Assembly: GCF_023278565.1 (NCBI RefSeq)
Contig: NC_064677.1
Location: 2,170,001 to 2,234,000 of the forward strand
Direction: 5' to 3'
Length of the DNA: 64,000 bases
From: Colletotrichum lupini
Taxonomy: Eukaryota; Ascomycota; Sordariomycetes; Glomerellales; Glomerellaceae
Shown: positions 1 through 10,177 of the stretch, in pieces
Layout: the number at the start of each line of letters is the position of its first letter
How positions within the stretch are numbered: the first letter of the stretch is position 1
Position numbers and translations under genes: made by a program
Notes under the pieces: generated by a model
Seen by the model: the letters and a program-made list of their open reading frames with translations, nothing else
Database searches by the model: none
Told to the model about the DNA's origin: nothing

Positions 1-112
1 AGCTGCTGTTGCAGCCGTGCAACGTGCACCCGGGTTCCCGTCTTCCGCAGGCCCGAGCAACGCTGCGGATGCCCTGCACAACTGACTGAATCCCAACTGA
101 CACACCCGACAG

Positions 113-234
113 GCGTCAAGGCCAAGGTCGAGAACAAGGGCCAGTACGAGCAGTACCTCGAGGAGCTCAAGCCCCTGAGGGAAGAGCTCGGCGTCCCCCT
201 CAAGGAGGACATCTACCCCGAGGAGAAGAACTAA
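113..234 (+). CDS. 3' terminal exon of an unidentified gene (partial)
   Basis: Only the last exon lies in the window. A CTGAC-type branch site at about 97-101 and an acceptor AG at 111-112 precede an open stretch that reads 39 codons and ends in TAA at 232-234. The tail is strongly charged and helical-looking (KAKVENKGQYEQYLEE, then LKPLREELGVPLKED, ending IYPEEKN), with codons rich in G/C at the third position as in the other genes here. Bases 1-112 are read as intron, because the same frame is interrupted there. I do not recognise the protein; the rest lies upstream of the window. Confidence 0.6.
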
Positions 235-998
235 GTTTTCGACCTCCGAATTCAGCAAATGCAAAACGAGGGTTAAAACGAAAGGGGATATCGAGATTCG
301 TTGGAACCGACACTACCCCGGCTAGGGCCAAAACAATATCAAACTCGAAACCAACTTGTATATTTCTACAGGAGCCAAGAAGAGAGGAAAGAAAGGAGCA
401 AAACCCGACAAAGTCTGCTTGCCGCGTGTGTTTGTGTCTGTAGGAGAAGTCCGATAGAACGGGAGGGGGAGTTTTTTCTTGGTAGTGTGATTTTCCCAAA
501 TCAAAGTCCCATGTACCATCTTAGAGCCTCTTCTCAATGTCATATGTTCAACCTGTCTGTCTACCAGAACCCAGCCTGCCCTGCCGTGCTTCTCCTGGGC
601 AGTCGTGACGTTGAGCAAGCAAGTGAGCCAATTCAGTGGGGAACAACTGGGGGGCCTGCATTCCAAACGTCTCGGGAATGCAACGCCTCGATGCATCTAG
701 TCACAGGTTGCCAAGCGACAGCTTTCTGATCATCACCAACGAGATAGCAAGACGGGTCTTTCGTAGCATAGACCCATCTGATAACTATCCAGCTCAACCA
801 CAACCTCTCAGAGCCAAGGCATCAAAACACAGCGAAACCCTCTCAATGGTATCTTTCTCTCTAAGGGTAAGGAAACCATTACCGAGCTCTCGGTAATAAC
901 GGTACACATCAAATCAGTACAATGTCGTCCCCTGACATCTCCAGACTCTCCTCGCAATCTCTCAATCCCCAAGACCGCCATCACGTAAACCCACGTCT
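235..998. other. Intergenic, convergent 3' flanks
   Basis: This stretch lies between the end of the + gene at 234 and the stop of the - gene at 999. Open frames overlap on both strands (for example 301-729 and 322-696) but have no splice-consistent or family-like content. It is read as two facing 3' untranslated regions. Confidence 0.5.
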
Positions 999-3900
999 TC
1001 AATCCCGCAAATGGGGCCACCTGTTGTTGGCCGAGTTATTAAAAAACTGCAGCCCCGCAACGGGCGTACCGCCGCCAGATTCATGCGGCGTAGGCGACGT
1101 CCCTCGACTAGCCGAACCACCGTTACCACCACCGCCAGCAGCGCGTCCCGTTCGCGGGCTCATGACGCTCAGCCGCGGGCTTCGGGGCACGCTCTGCTGC
1201 CTCGTCTCCCTGCGTCCGTTTTTGAGCGCCCGCAGCTCCTTCTCCACGCGTGCGAGCTCCTTTTCGCGGTCCTTGGTGATGGCCTTGGTCTCGGCAATCT
1301 GCCTCTGCATCTCCTTGACCTGCTGTCCGGCGTTGGCCGTGACGTTGAGGACCTGCGCGAGGTTACCCGGGACTGACGATTGCATCGCGGCCACCTGTTC
1401 CTTGAGCTCACGGTTCTCGCGAGAGAGCTCGCTGTTGGAATGGTTGGCCGTCTGATACGCGTCTCTCGCGTAGCTTAGCTCGCCGTCCCGGCTCTCGAGC
1501 TTCTTCTCGAGCTCTGCCACCTTGGCCAAGGCCTTTTCGAGTTCTGCCGTCTTCTCTTTAAACGTCTCCGTCGCGACGGAGCCGGCGTTGACGAGGGCTT
1601 CTTCGAGAGTGGCGCTCTTGACCTTTAACTTCTCTTCGAAAGCCTGGGCCTTTTCTTGCCACTCGCGGCTCTTTTCCAGGGCCTGTTCCTCCTTTCTCTT
1701 TGCTTCATCGCGCTCAGCCTCGAACTTGGCCCGTTCCCGAAGCGACGCCATGTGTGCCGCCTGAATGGAGTTGGTGGTCTCGTCGTAGCTCTTGACCCTC
1801 TTGGAGAGATTGATGACCTGTTTCCGGAGATTGGACTCCATGCTGTTCTTCTCCTCTAGCTGATGCTCGAGTTCGGACACCTGATACTCCGTTAGCAATC
1901 TGTAATGTTGAGCCGTGCCAACGCTCCCTACCTTATCCGTTAGAGTGTCCAGATGCTCCTGGGTCGTCTGGACGTGCAGCTGTGACGGTCGAGGATTCAA
2001 CTGACTGCGAACCGCTGCATCAATGTCTCCCGGATCTTGTCCAGGGAGCGGGCTGACCCGAAGGCGTTTGACAGCTTGCTGCTGCTCGCCATCCTACGCA
2101 CCTGATTAGCACTGATTCTGTACCACAAAAGGGCAACTCACAGTCTTGCGCTTGCGGGTCGGCTCCTCCGCCTGGCTCTCGGGCTGGCTGCTCGAGTACA
2201 AGTCCAGAACAGAGGAGGGGATAAGCTCAGGGTCCCAGTCGAAGCCGGGGTCGGGAAGGATTGCCTGATTGGCAAACGAAACTGCGTAGTGATCAATCAT
2301 GACGCCCTGGTTATCTCTTTCGTCAAGATAGCTCATCTTTCTTGACTGGCACACGGCGATGCATAGCGCATTCTGTCGTACCAAGCCCGTGAAATCCGCC
2401 GGCAACAGTAACTCCAGGTGCTCGATAGAGCACGTCGTCGTGAGCCTCAGCAACATTGGCTTCTTCCCGTTCATCTTGCCCCATTGATCAAGGAGGTCTG
2501 TCTGCAAAATGCCATTGTCGAATCCAATGACGACGTCAAAGTCGCTTAGGTCATCGACGAGAGCCTGCTCGGAGTGCACGAGAACGACGAGCAGAGAATG
2601 CTCATCCTGGCTTTCCAGCTCATGCAACCCCTTTCGCGAGTATGCCATATCCCCGGTGCCGACGATAGCCTCGAGGTACCCGATGACGTTGATATCACGC
2701 GCAAGAATGAGTATCTTCTTGTGGCTTGTCTGGAGTCGCTCGAGGAATCGGCCCACAAAGAAAAACTTGCTATTGGTGCCCATGGCATGCTTCTTGAGGT
2801 CTTCTGCGGACAAGGCATCAATCGAGTCACCGTCGAGAGGCGCGGGCATGTCGCAAATGTCGCGAAGCTGGCTGAACATTTTGCCAATAGACTCTATAGC
2901 GGTTTTATCGGGGATGTCTTCCTCGGACTGCATATCCTTGGTGAATTGCTCAATCATATTGCGATAGGACTTGATGGTGCTCCGATACAGGGGGCGAATG
3001 TTGGCCGGAAACGAGAGCGTAACCAAGTATTCGCTCTGGTCCACGGTCGTAGGGGGACCTGAAAGGTATGGCTCTTCAATGTCCGGCGAAGTGACAGTGC
3101 TCTGGTCGCCTGCGGTGGTCTGGTCTTCCGGCAGCATATCCATAGGATGGTCCTCGGGCTGAGGAAGTGTGTTCGATGCCTCCTCGGGCTCGACTGATCT
3201 GCTAATGTCTGAGGGGGATATGGTGATGGGAAGCTGCTCGGCTGCTTCAGGTGGCATGAGATTGCTGGGAAAGATGTCTCCCATGCTAGCAGTTTGGTGC
3301 TCTTCGTGGATCAGAGGCTCCATCGCCGGCTCGACCGGGGCGCCGGCAAGTCCAGGCATATCTGTAGACGACGTGACTGGCTCTCCCATGGTCCAGTTTC
3401 CTGTGAGAGGCGGCTGCGAGTTGATTTGGATGGATGGATGATCCATGGGCGCTGAGAATGCAAGATCCGCGACCAGAGAGGGGTCATCGTGACGAATTTG
3501 AGCCGACTCAGTCGTCGGACTCGTCAATCCTGCCTCGCCTAATGTGCCTTGCAACGCAGCTTCTTGGATCCTCATCAGCTCCTCTATCGCCGAGAGTGGT
3601 TCATCGCCCGAAGTGTCCATGGCTGGAGGTAGACTCAGCGGCCGATCAGAGCCCTGAGACTTGTTGGATGATGAGGGATGAGGGGGGAGTGACCGTCTTT
3701 CGAAGCAAGTCTGAAAACCGTCGGCCTCGGAAACCTCGTCCTCGTCGCGTTGTGATGGAGGCGAGCCTGAACTGGCGACTGTGGGACTGAAGCGTATGCG
3801 CGAAGGTCTTCGACGGACGGTATCAGGGACCACAGGCTCTTCCGTGGAGCTCTGGCTTGCGGAAATATCCAGGAGAGGTTGAACGACTTGAGCAGCTTGC

Positions 3901-5385
3901 GTGTTCTGGCTGGGGCGTGTATCAGAACAAGCAATGACTTGCTCAGTCGCCCACTCCTGATTTTCGGTCTGTTGTTGCGACTTGCTGGAGGCGCTCTTCG
4001 CTGATGAAGTTGCTTGAGAAGTCGAGGTGTCGAAATCAAAGGCAGGCTGGGTGAGGAAAATGAGCGTCCTGGTAGGCTGCGAGTCCTGGGGATAGTCTCC
4101 AATGGCGGAGTTTTCAGCCTGCTCGACTGCGCGCAGGTCGTCGATCTGATGAGATGGAATTGACCTATCAGAGACTGAAGGAAGGGAGTCGTGTTCACGT
4201 GAGGCGCGTCGAGGTGGGTGCGATGCTGCAGGCTCTACGGCGGAATGCCGATTAAAAGGTGAGGCTTGGTCGAGGTCAAAGCTTGGGCCCTGGCTTGGTT
4301 CAGGGCTGTTCTGCGTCAAAGGGATGTAACCCGACGACACCGGCTCCGGTGGGTGATTCTGAGATGCCGGGTGAGGCGACTCCAAGGGTGTCCGACGCAC
4401 AAAGAAGTGTGAACGGTGATCCGCTGGACTGAGGTATCGGGCCTGGGAATCCGTAGACTTACTCAGGGAGGTCCTCAGGCTAGACTGCTTTTGCGAATCC
4501 GGAATCTCACGCTCGACACAGGCGTCCCCTTTGTTGCTTGTCGAGGCCCCTTGTCTGTTGGAGAACGGCGAGTCCTGGGTATCGAATGCTGAGTACTCTT
4601 GAGAATCGGGGATCGTCCTTTGACTGAGGCCCTCGGTGATGACTACTTGGCTGTCTTCGTCTTCAAGGGCCGAGATGGGCTGCGAGCTGAGCGACGTTGA
4701 CCCTCGCGAGTCGGATATACTAATGTATTCTGAAAAGTCGCGATCTACTTTGGAGGGAATCGCCACGAAGAAGCTGGCCGTGGTGTTATTGTATACAACA
4801 TCCGAGGCAGCGTCGGTATCAACCTCTGATGCCGACGACAGCAGGGAAGGAACCTCACTAGGGTACCGCTTCTGCTGAGGTGGGTTCGAGTCGTTGTCCG
4901 AGTCCGGATTCTGCAGATCTTCTGACTGCCTAGACTGCGGTCTCCTGCGTCTGTTTGCCGTCTGCACGGGCTGGCTACTGTCGATCGACCTGGTGGACGG
5001 AGTACGCGCCGGTGAGCCCTGGTGTGCTACACCTCGGACGTCCCGCAATACAGGCTCTCCTGCTGGCGCGGTGCCGTCCTCTTGATAGACCAAATCGAGT
5101 TTCCTTCTCCAATCGAATATCGCTTTCGAGGTGACGTCCTTGCTTGGGGCCTGGTTGGAGTTAACAATCGCTCCGATAAACAAGGGGGGGGGGGGCACTT
5201 AGACTTACCCACGTGGGACGGTATCGCTCGCCGGTTTCCGGGTTGTCTTCCCAATCGACGAGATATTCAATATTCGAGCCGTTTCGCCTTTCTTGTAGGA
5301 TATCCTTAATGATGTACCATTCCTACTTTGGCTGTTCCTTGTGCTTCTTTGGGTTTTTGGAGCTGCGGCGCGAGTCCCTCGGCAT
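999..5385 (-). CDS. Chromodomain + HDA2-3 domain protein (CDP-2-like histone deacetylase complex subunit), with an in-frame TAG
   Basis: Exons on the - strand: 5385-5209, 5150-2142, 2093-999; introns 5151-5208 (58 nt) and 2094-2141 (48 nt, branch TGCTAATC). About 1,425 codons. A basic leader (MPRDSRRSSKNPKKHKEQPK) is followed by TAG at 5325-5323, then a clear chromodomain beginning EWYIIKDIL with YLVDWEDNPETGERYRPTW across the first intron. A long disordered SQ/TQ-rich region follows. At about residues 765-1035 is an HDA2-3 (Hda2/Hda3-like, helicase-fold) region, and the last 300 residues form a coiled coil. A chromodomain joined to an HDA2-3 region suggests the CDP-2-type subunit of HP1/HDA-1 complexes that deacetylate H3K9me-marked chromatin (inference). 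The TAG could be a real nonsense codon, a sequence error, or lie in an 81-nt intron (5323-5403, weak GTGGAT donor); that model lacks an upstream ATG. Confidence 0.8.
5323..5325 (-). other. In-frame TAG immediately before the chromodomain
   Basis: The ATG at 5385-5383 has a good fungal context (GTCAATGCC) and reads 20 basic codons, then TAG, then directly into the chromodomain in the same frame. No GT donor lies between the ATG and the TAG, so no intron starting inside this exon can remove it. The nearest upstream candidate donor is GTGGAT at 5403. Confidence 0.65.
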
Positions 5386-6220
5386 TGACGAGTCGCGATC
5401 CACCTCAGCAGAGGTGGTGTGTTGTTTTGGAGGTGCTCGTTGGCGCGGCGGATTGGGCTGGCGTATGCGGTTTCGGGTCCATAAGTATCGCTGATCTCGG
5501 GCAGATGCGCGCGTGAGGTTGCGATATGTCCGAGCAAAGTCGCTAGAAAGGACCTACACAGGTCGCACGCGAGGCTACCGTTGCTATCGCAGCTCGTGAA
5601 GCTCAAGCCCAAGCTGGGAAGACCACTGCGGGTCCACCTGCAGCCTGCCGTGGCTTGTGCACGAGCCACAGATTCAGCCAATCAAATGTCGCCGACAGCT
5701 CACTCAGGATGGCAGTGGTTGACGCCGTCTATCAATGTCTCTAGCACAACTGCGACAGCTGTAGGTCCGAAAGTTTGGTGGAAGAGTAGTGTGCGAGGAA
5801 AGGCAATGGCTGGCATCTGGGAAAGTGTGGCCTGGCGGGACGTCGCATATAGTACCTGTTGGTCCGTCGGGCCTTGAAAGCGTTCAAGCTCTCGGCCCCG
5901 ACACCTGCAGGCAAACACATCATGGCAACAGCCTCGTCACAAAGAACCTCGACTCTAGGGAGAACACTCATTAAACCATTCATCAAGTCCACTAGCGGTA
6001 CCGGTGCTACATGTGCTCCGAGGCTCCCATTTACGGACCAGTCGACCCGCAGACTCCCTTCTTCATGACAACAGCGCTGAATTTTGATCGTCGTAGATAT
6101 CTCATTCCGTGAACCACATCAAGTCTCTTTTTACTTGTGATATACACGAGTCCCTGGTGACTCCTTTTACCCCGCGCCGCGATGAAATCCAGAATAAACT
6201 TTTTTGGTTCGTTGCGCCGT
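5386..6220. other. Intergenic: leader of the chromodomain gene and 3' flank of the p24 gene
   Basis: Both neighbours are on the - strand. The part next to 5385 should hold the promoter and leader of the chromodomain gene. One - frame stays open from 5681 across the chromodomain exon, but in the wrong frame for it, so it is not used. Nothing else recognised. Confidence 0.5.
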
Positions 6221-6961
6221 TCATACGTAGCCCTTGCGCGCGCCCTGGAAGAAGAAGCGAACGATAAACACCTGCAGAGCTCCCATAAGCACGATAAGGG
6301 CGCACTGGATCATGCTGAAGTTGATGATGCGGCCTTCGGTGCTGCGGACAGTGCTGAAGTTGCGGTTCTCTCTGGTGCGGAAGTACTTCTGGCCTCTCGA
6401 GATGGTCGAGAGCTGGCCGGAGAGCTTGAAGATGGTCTCCTCGAGGGTGGAGTGCTGTTCGGGAGAGGCACCCTGCTTGGCGGGAAGCTGAGCGCGAACC
6501 TCGTTCTCGACCTGGATTGGCATGGGTCAGTAGAGCTTGAGTTGGGAGTTATTCGGGAACGTACGGCAATCTCAAAGTCGACAAACTTCTCGGCAAAGGT
6601 ACTCATCTCGTTGTTGAAGCAGAACTCGTAGTCGCCCATCTGCTGGGCCGTGAAGACAAAGTCGCCCTGGCGCTCCTTGGCTCCATCGAGGATCATCTTG
6701 TTGCCCGGGCCGGTGACGGTGTAGTCGACATCGAAAGAACCACCAGATTGGACCTGTTACGCATCGCTGTTAGCTTGATGCAGCACTTTGAAGTGGTGGT
6801 GAACGCACGGCAAAGTAAAAGGCAATCTTCTCGTTATCCTTCTGGGTCTTGGCGTAGAAGCAGGCCTTCTCGTTGGCGTGGAGCTTGTAGGTCAATGCCG
6901 TGGCAGCGACCTGGGAAACGAAGCAGGCGAAAAGCCCGCAGGCAATGGCGGACACCCTCAT
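6221..6961 (-). CDS. p24 family (emp24/gp25L) COPII cargo receptor
   Basis: Exons on the - strand: 6961-6809, 6753-6565, 6511-6221; introns of 55 and 53 nt; 210 aa, the usual p24 length. A signal peptide (about residues 1-20, MRVSAIACGLFACF) leads into a GOLD domain with its two conserved cysteines (KACFYAK and YEFCFNN). A short coiled coil follows (residues 110-165, EEQHSTLEE-like), then one TM helix (about 178-202) and a short cytosolic tail with an FFF motif, ending QGARKGYV. Such diphenylalanine-containing tails bind COPII. p24 proteins cycle between ER and Golgi and help package GPI-anchored and other cargo. The exact subfamily (Emp24, Erv25 or Erp type) is not settled. It shares a divergent intergenic region with the phosphatase at 7587. 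Confidence 0.92.
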
Positions 6962-7586
6962 GATGTGTTGTTGCGTGGGGAGAGTCCTGGGTGGGCGCGT
7001 GAGGGTATCTCTCATCGACTCGTGAAGCAGGGGATTCTGGACAAGCTGTCGCCAAAAGGGTCACTTAGAACGGGCCACGATTGAAAGTTCGGCGCGGAAA
7101 ATTGGCGCCGCTACGCCCCTTGGGAGCACGCACGGGCCAGCGGCAGCGCTGCGGGAGAGCAAGGTGGCACCTTTGCACCTCCAGTCCACTGTCCCCACAG
7201 CAGCAACAGCTCCCTCACCAGCCACGCTCACATGCAACGGGAGGTGGCTTGTTATCGGTGTTTCAGCGCGTACGGGGCATATCATCAATCAGTGACCTCA
7301 TCTCTTCAGAAGTCAGCTCAGCTGTCACGTCACGTCTGGCAGAGCTTCCACCTCCCTCTGGCAGGGCAGGTCCACGGAGTACCACCTGCACATTCTATCA
7401 AACCTTCTTCCATTGTCTCGTCCTTTCTCTTCAATACCCAGCTGCAAGGGGAGCAGCTCTTGCCTTTTTTTCTTTCGTAGACGATCCCTGCAAACTATTT
7501 AATTCCACTATTCCTCCACCAGTTCAATCTTTCGCATCTACAACCTGCAAGTTCCAACATCTACCCACTACGGAGCTCTCGGCGTC
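6962..7586. promoter_or_regulatory. Divergent promoter region between p24 (-) and PhoD-like phosphatase (+)
   Basis: Some 625 nt separate two divergent start codons. The right part (about 7400-7586) is pyrimidine-rich with short CT runs, typical of fungal core promoters and leaders, and holds a weak TATTTAA at about 7496. No specific binding site is claimed. Confidence 0.5.
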
Positions 7587-9608
7587 ATGGCGGTTCAGAC
7601 GCGCATCGCCACCACATCCTCAATCGCGTTGAGAGCGGTCTCGTACCTCTTTCTGCGATGGGTAGGTTCTTCAACTTTGTCTTTTAACAATTGGTCGCTA
7701 ATCATTGGATGCAACTTTAGTTCCCCGGTCCAGTAAGTTCCACTTATTCCCGAGCGTTTGACTGTCCAGGCTTGGCGCATCGTGCTGATCATGGTTGGTT
7801 TAGGCTGCTGTGCCCATGAGCATATTCGCACTCTTTGCAGTCTTTGTGCCTTCCTTCGTATCTGGCTACATTAATGAGCCAAAGTACGATGTCGTGGAGG
7901 ACGACGTGGACGTGACGGTCAAAGAGACTGTTACCGAGGATGTCGGCGGCGCCACCAACGGCCATGTCGTTGCTGAAGAGATCCGGGTCGAAGAGACTAT
8001 CGTCGTTACAGAAAAGTCCAGCCCACTAAAGACGCTCCTGGCGGGAACACCGAGCTCGACCAGCCCTATTCTTTCCATCTTGACCTTCCTGATCAACTTG
8101 GCATTGGTCGCAATGACGGCCGACTTCTTATTCCGCGTTCGACAGTACCATCCGGTCGACGACCTCTCCTTTGTGCGTCTTGGCTATGTCTCTCCGACAG
8201 AGGCAAAATTCGTCATTCGCGAACCCGACCAGGCCAAGATGCCCGTTACGCTCGAGATTCACATCAAGGACCCGCAGCCACCCTTTGACAACCCCATGTG
8301 GCAGCTTGGTGGCGGGCTGAGATTCACCGACAACACGACCGACTTTGCGACAACCTTGACCGTGCCCCTGAAGCACTCCCAGCAGAGAGTTTATGAGTGG
8401 CGCACGTCCAACAACCACAGCGGCGAGTTCGTGGCCCCGCCTAGAGCTGGGCAGATGTCGACCTTTAACGACAACAAGTTCACCTTCTTGTCGACTTCGT
8501 GCATCCTGCCACGCTTTCCGTATAACCCCTTGGAGCACGCCCTGGCGATTCCCGGCATGCGCCATTTGGCGAGGGTCTTACCTAGTCTGCAGGCGCAATT
8601 CATGCTCTTCTTGGGCGATTTCATCTACATTGACGTACCCAAACGCCAGGGCAAGAATGAGGAGGACTACCGCCAAAAGTACCGTCACGTCTACGCCTCG
8701 CCGGACTGGGCACCCGTAGGACAGAATCTCAGCTGGATTCACGTTCTTGATGACCATGAAATCGGCAACGACTGGTCGTCAAACACCACTGGCGTGTACC
8801 GGGCCGCAATCGAGCCGTGGCACCACTACCAGGAGCTGGCCAACCCGCCTCCCGCTCGCGTTGCCGGGACCACAAACCTCCGCAGACAGGGCGCCACCTA
8901 CTTTGAGTTTGTCCAGGGCCCCGCGAGCTTCTTCATGCTCGACACGCGCTCGTACCGATCCGACAATGACGTTCCTTCCGACAGCCCGGAGAAGACGATG
9001 CTGGGTGCTGAGCAGCTGGAGGACTTCCTCGCCTGGCTGAACCGGCCTGAGCCCAAGGGGGTCAAATGGAAGATTGTTGCCTCGTCGATTCCCCTGACCA
9101 AGAACTGGCCCATCAACCGCAAGGATACGTGGGGAGGTTTCCTGGTGGAGCGTCGCAAGATTTTGGAGGCCATGTGGGATGCTGGCGCCAGGGGCGTTGG
9201 TGTTGTCGTCGTCTCTGGCGATCGCCACGAGTTTGCGGCCACCAAGTTTCCCCCTCCCGCCGATGGAAGATGGCCTGAGAGCGCCGTCGCATACGAGTTC
9301 TCGTGCAGTCCGCTGAACCAATTTGCATCACCGTTGCCAAGCTACAGACAGACCGACAACGAGGATGTGTCTCTCAAGTAAGTGCAGTCGCAGAACATTC
9401 AAGGTACGATACTAACAGGCATAGGTACATCCACTCTGGCAACTCCAAGTTTGGCTCTTTGACCATTGAGAACCTAGCGGAGGGCGAGCAGAGCTCTCTC
9501 AAGTACAACCTATACATTGACGGCGAGATCGTTTGGAACACGATCATCCTGTCACCCCCGGTCGAAAAGGCCCCCAGCTCGTTTTGGGATAAGTTGAAGG
9601 GAAACTAG
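7587..9608 (+). CDS. Membrane-anchored PhoD-like phosphatase
   Basis: Exons 7587-7661, 7721-7732 (12 nt), 7804-9377, 9425-9608; 614 aa. Two hydrophobic segments (about residues 12-46, and about 102-125 in SPILSILTFLINLALVAM) flank an acidic linker, so the catalytic part is membrane-tethered. The C-terminal two thirds carry PhoD metallophosphatase motifs: FMLFLGDFIYID, HVLDDHEIGNDW and VVVSGDRHEFA, whose Asp and His residues would bind the metal centre. The family hydrolyses phosphomonoesters or diesters; the substrate is unknown here. The 12-nt exon encodes FPGP and joins RW to AAVPMSIF in frame with canonical GTAGGT and GTAAGT donors. The ATG at 7587 was chosen as the first in the spliced frame. 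Confidence 0.88.
7721..7732 (+). other. 12-nt micro-exon of the PhoD-like gene
   Basis: Acceptor CAACTTTAG ends at 7720 and donor GTAAGT starts at 7733, leaving exactly four codons (FPGP). Reading straight through either flanking intron breaks the frame, and the flanking exons join in phase 0 on both sides. Confidence 0.75.
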
Positions 9609-10177
9609 GATAGATGGGTAGATAGAGGTGATATGGTCAGCATCAGAATTTGAATCACACGTTATTGCAAGCAAGGCATTGCAGTTCGCGCCCTGTTTCG
9701 TTTCCGGCGCCGGTTTTCATTCGCACCGAGTGTACACACCAGAGGACTGCTGCTCATCTTTCGTCCACCATCGTGTAAGCCCCACCGGTGCTGTCGTAGA
9801 CTTCGTTCGCAGGAACTTCGAATTCCTCGCATCATCACCGCTGGCCAATCGCAGGGGCAACGTTTGGCCAACACCGGCATGCATCCTGCGTTGCGCTACG
9901 GCACCCCCTCTCCCGGACGATGTTGTCCAGCCTCCGGGAATAAGAGACCGGATGACGGTCTGCTACGCCAACTCCTCAATGACAATCGGATTGCCTCACA
10001 CAAGTGCGGAGAAGCAACACCTGCATGAGCTCCAAGCCGAGATAACATCACCTACCCCATCGAATCAACGAACCTGTCGCAGACCAAACATAACCAAGCT
10101 TGGAGCACTTCCAAATCCTGCAGAACTTCAGACTCGAAAGATAGGTGAAAAGAGAAAGAAAAAAAAAGACCAGAAAA
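9609..10177. other. Intergenic between two + genes
   Basis: 3' flank of the phosphatase and leader of the cyclase-family gene. A purine-rich run (GAAAGAAAAAAAAAGA at about 10154-10169) directly precedes the start codon of the next gene. A 201-codon frame (9628-10233) crosses the start of the next gene in another frame and is taken as spurious. Confidence 0.45.

Noticed and set aside
5205..5681. 158-codon - frame over the chromodomain exon
   Set aside because: It reads the chromodomain exon out of frame; the chromodomain itself is in another frame with a correct donor at 5208.
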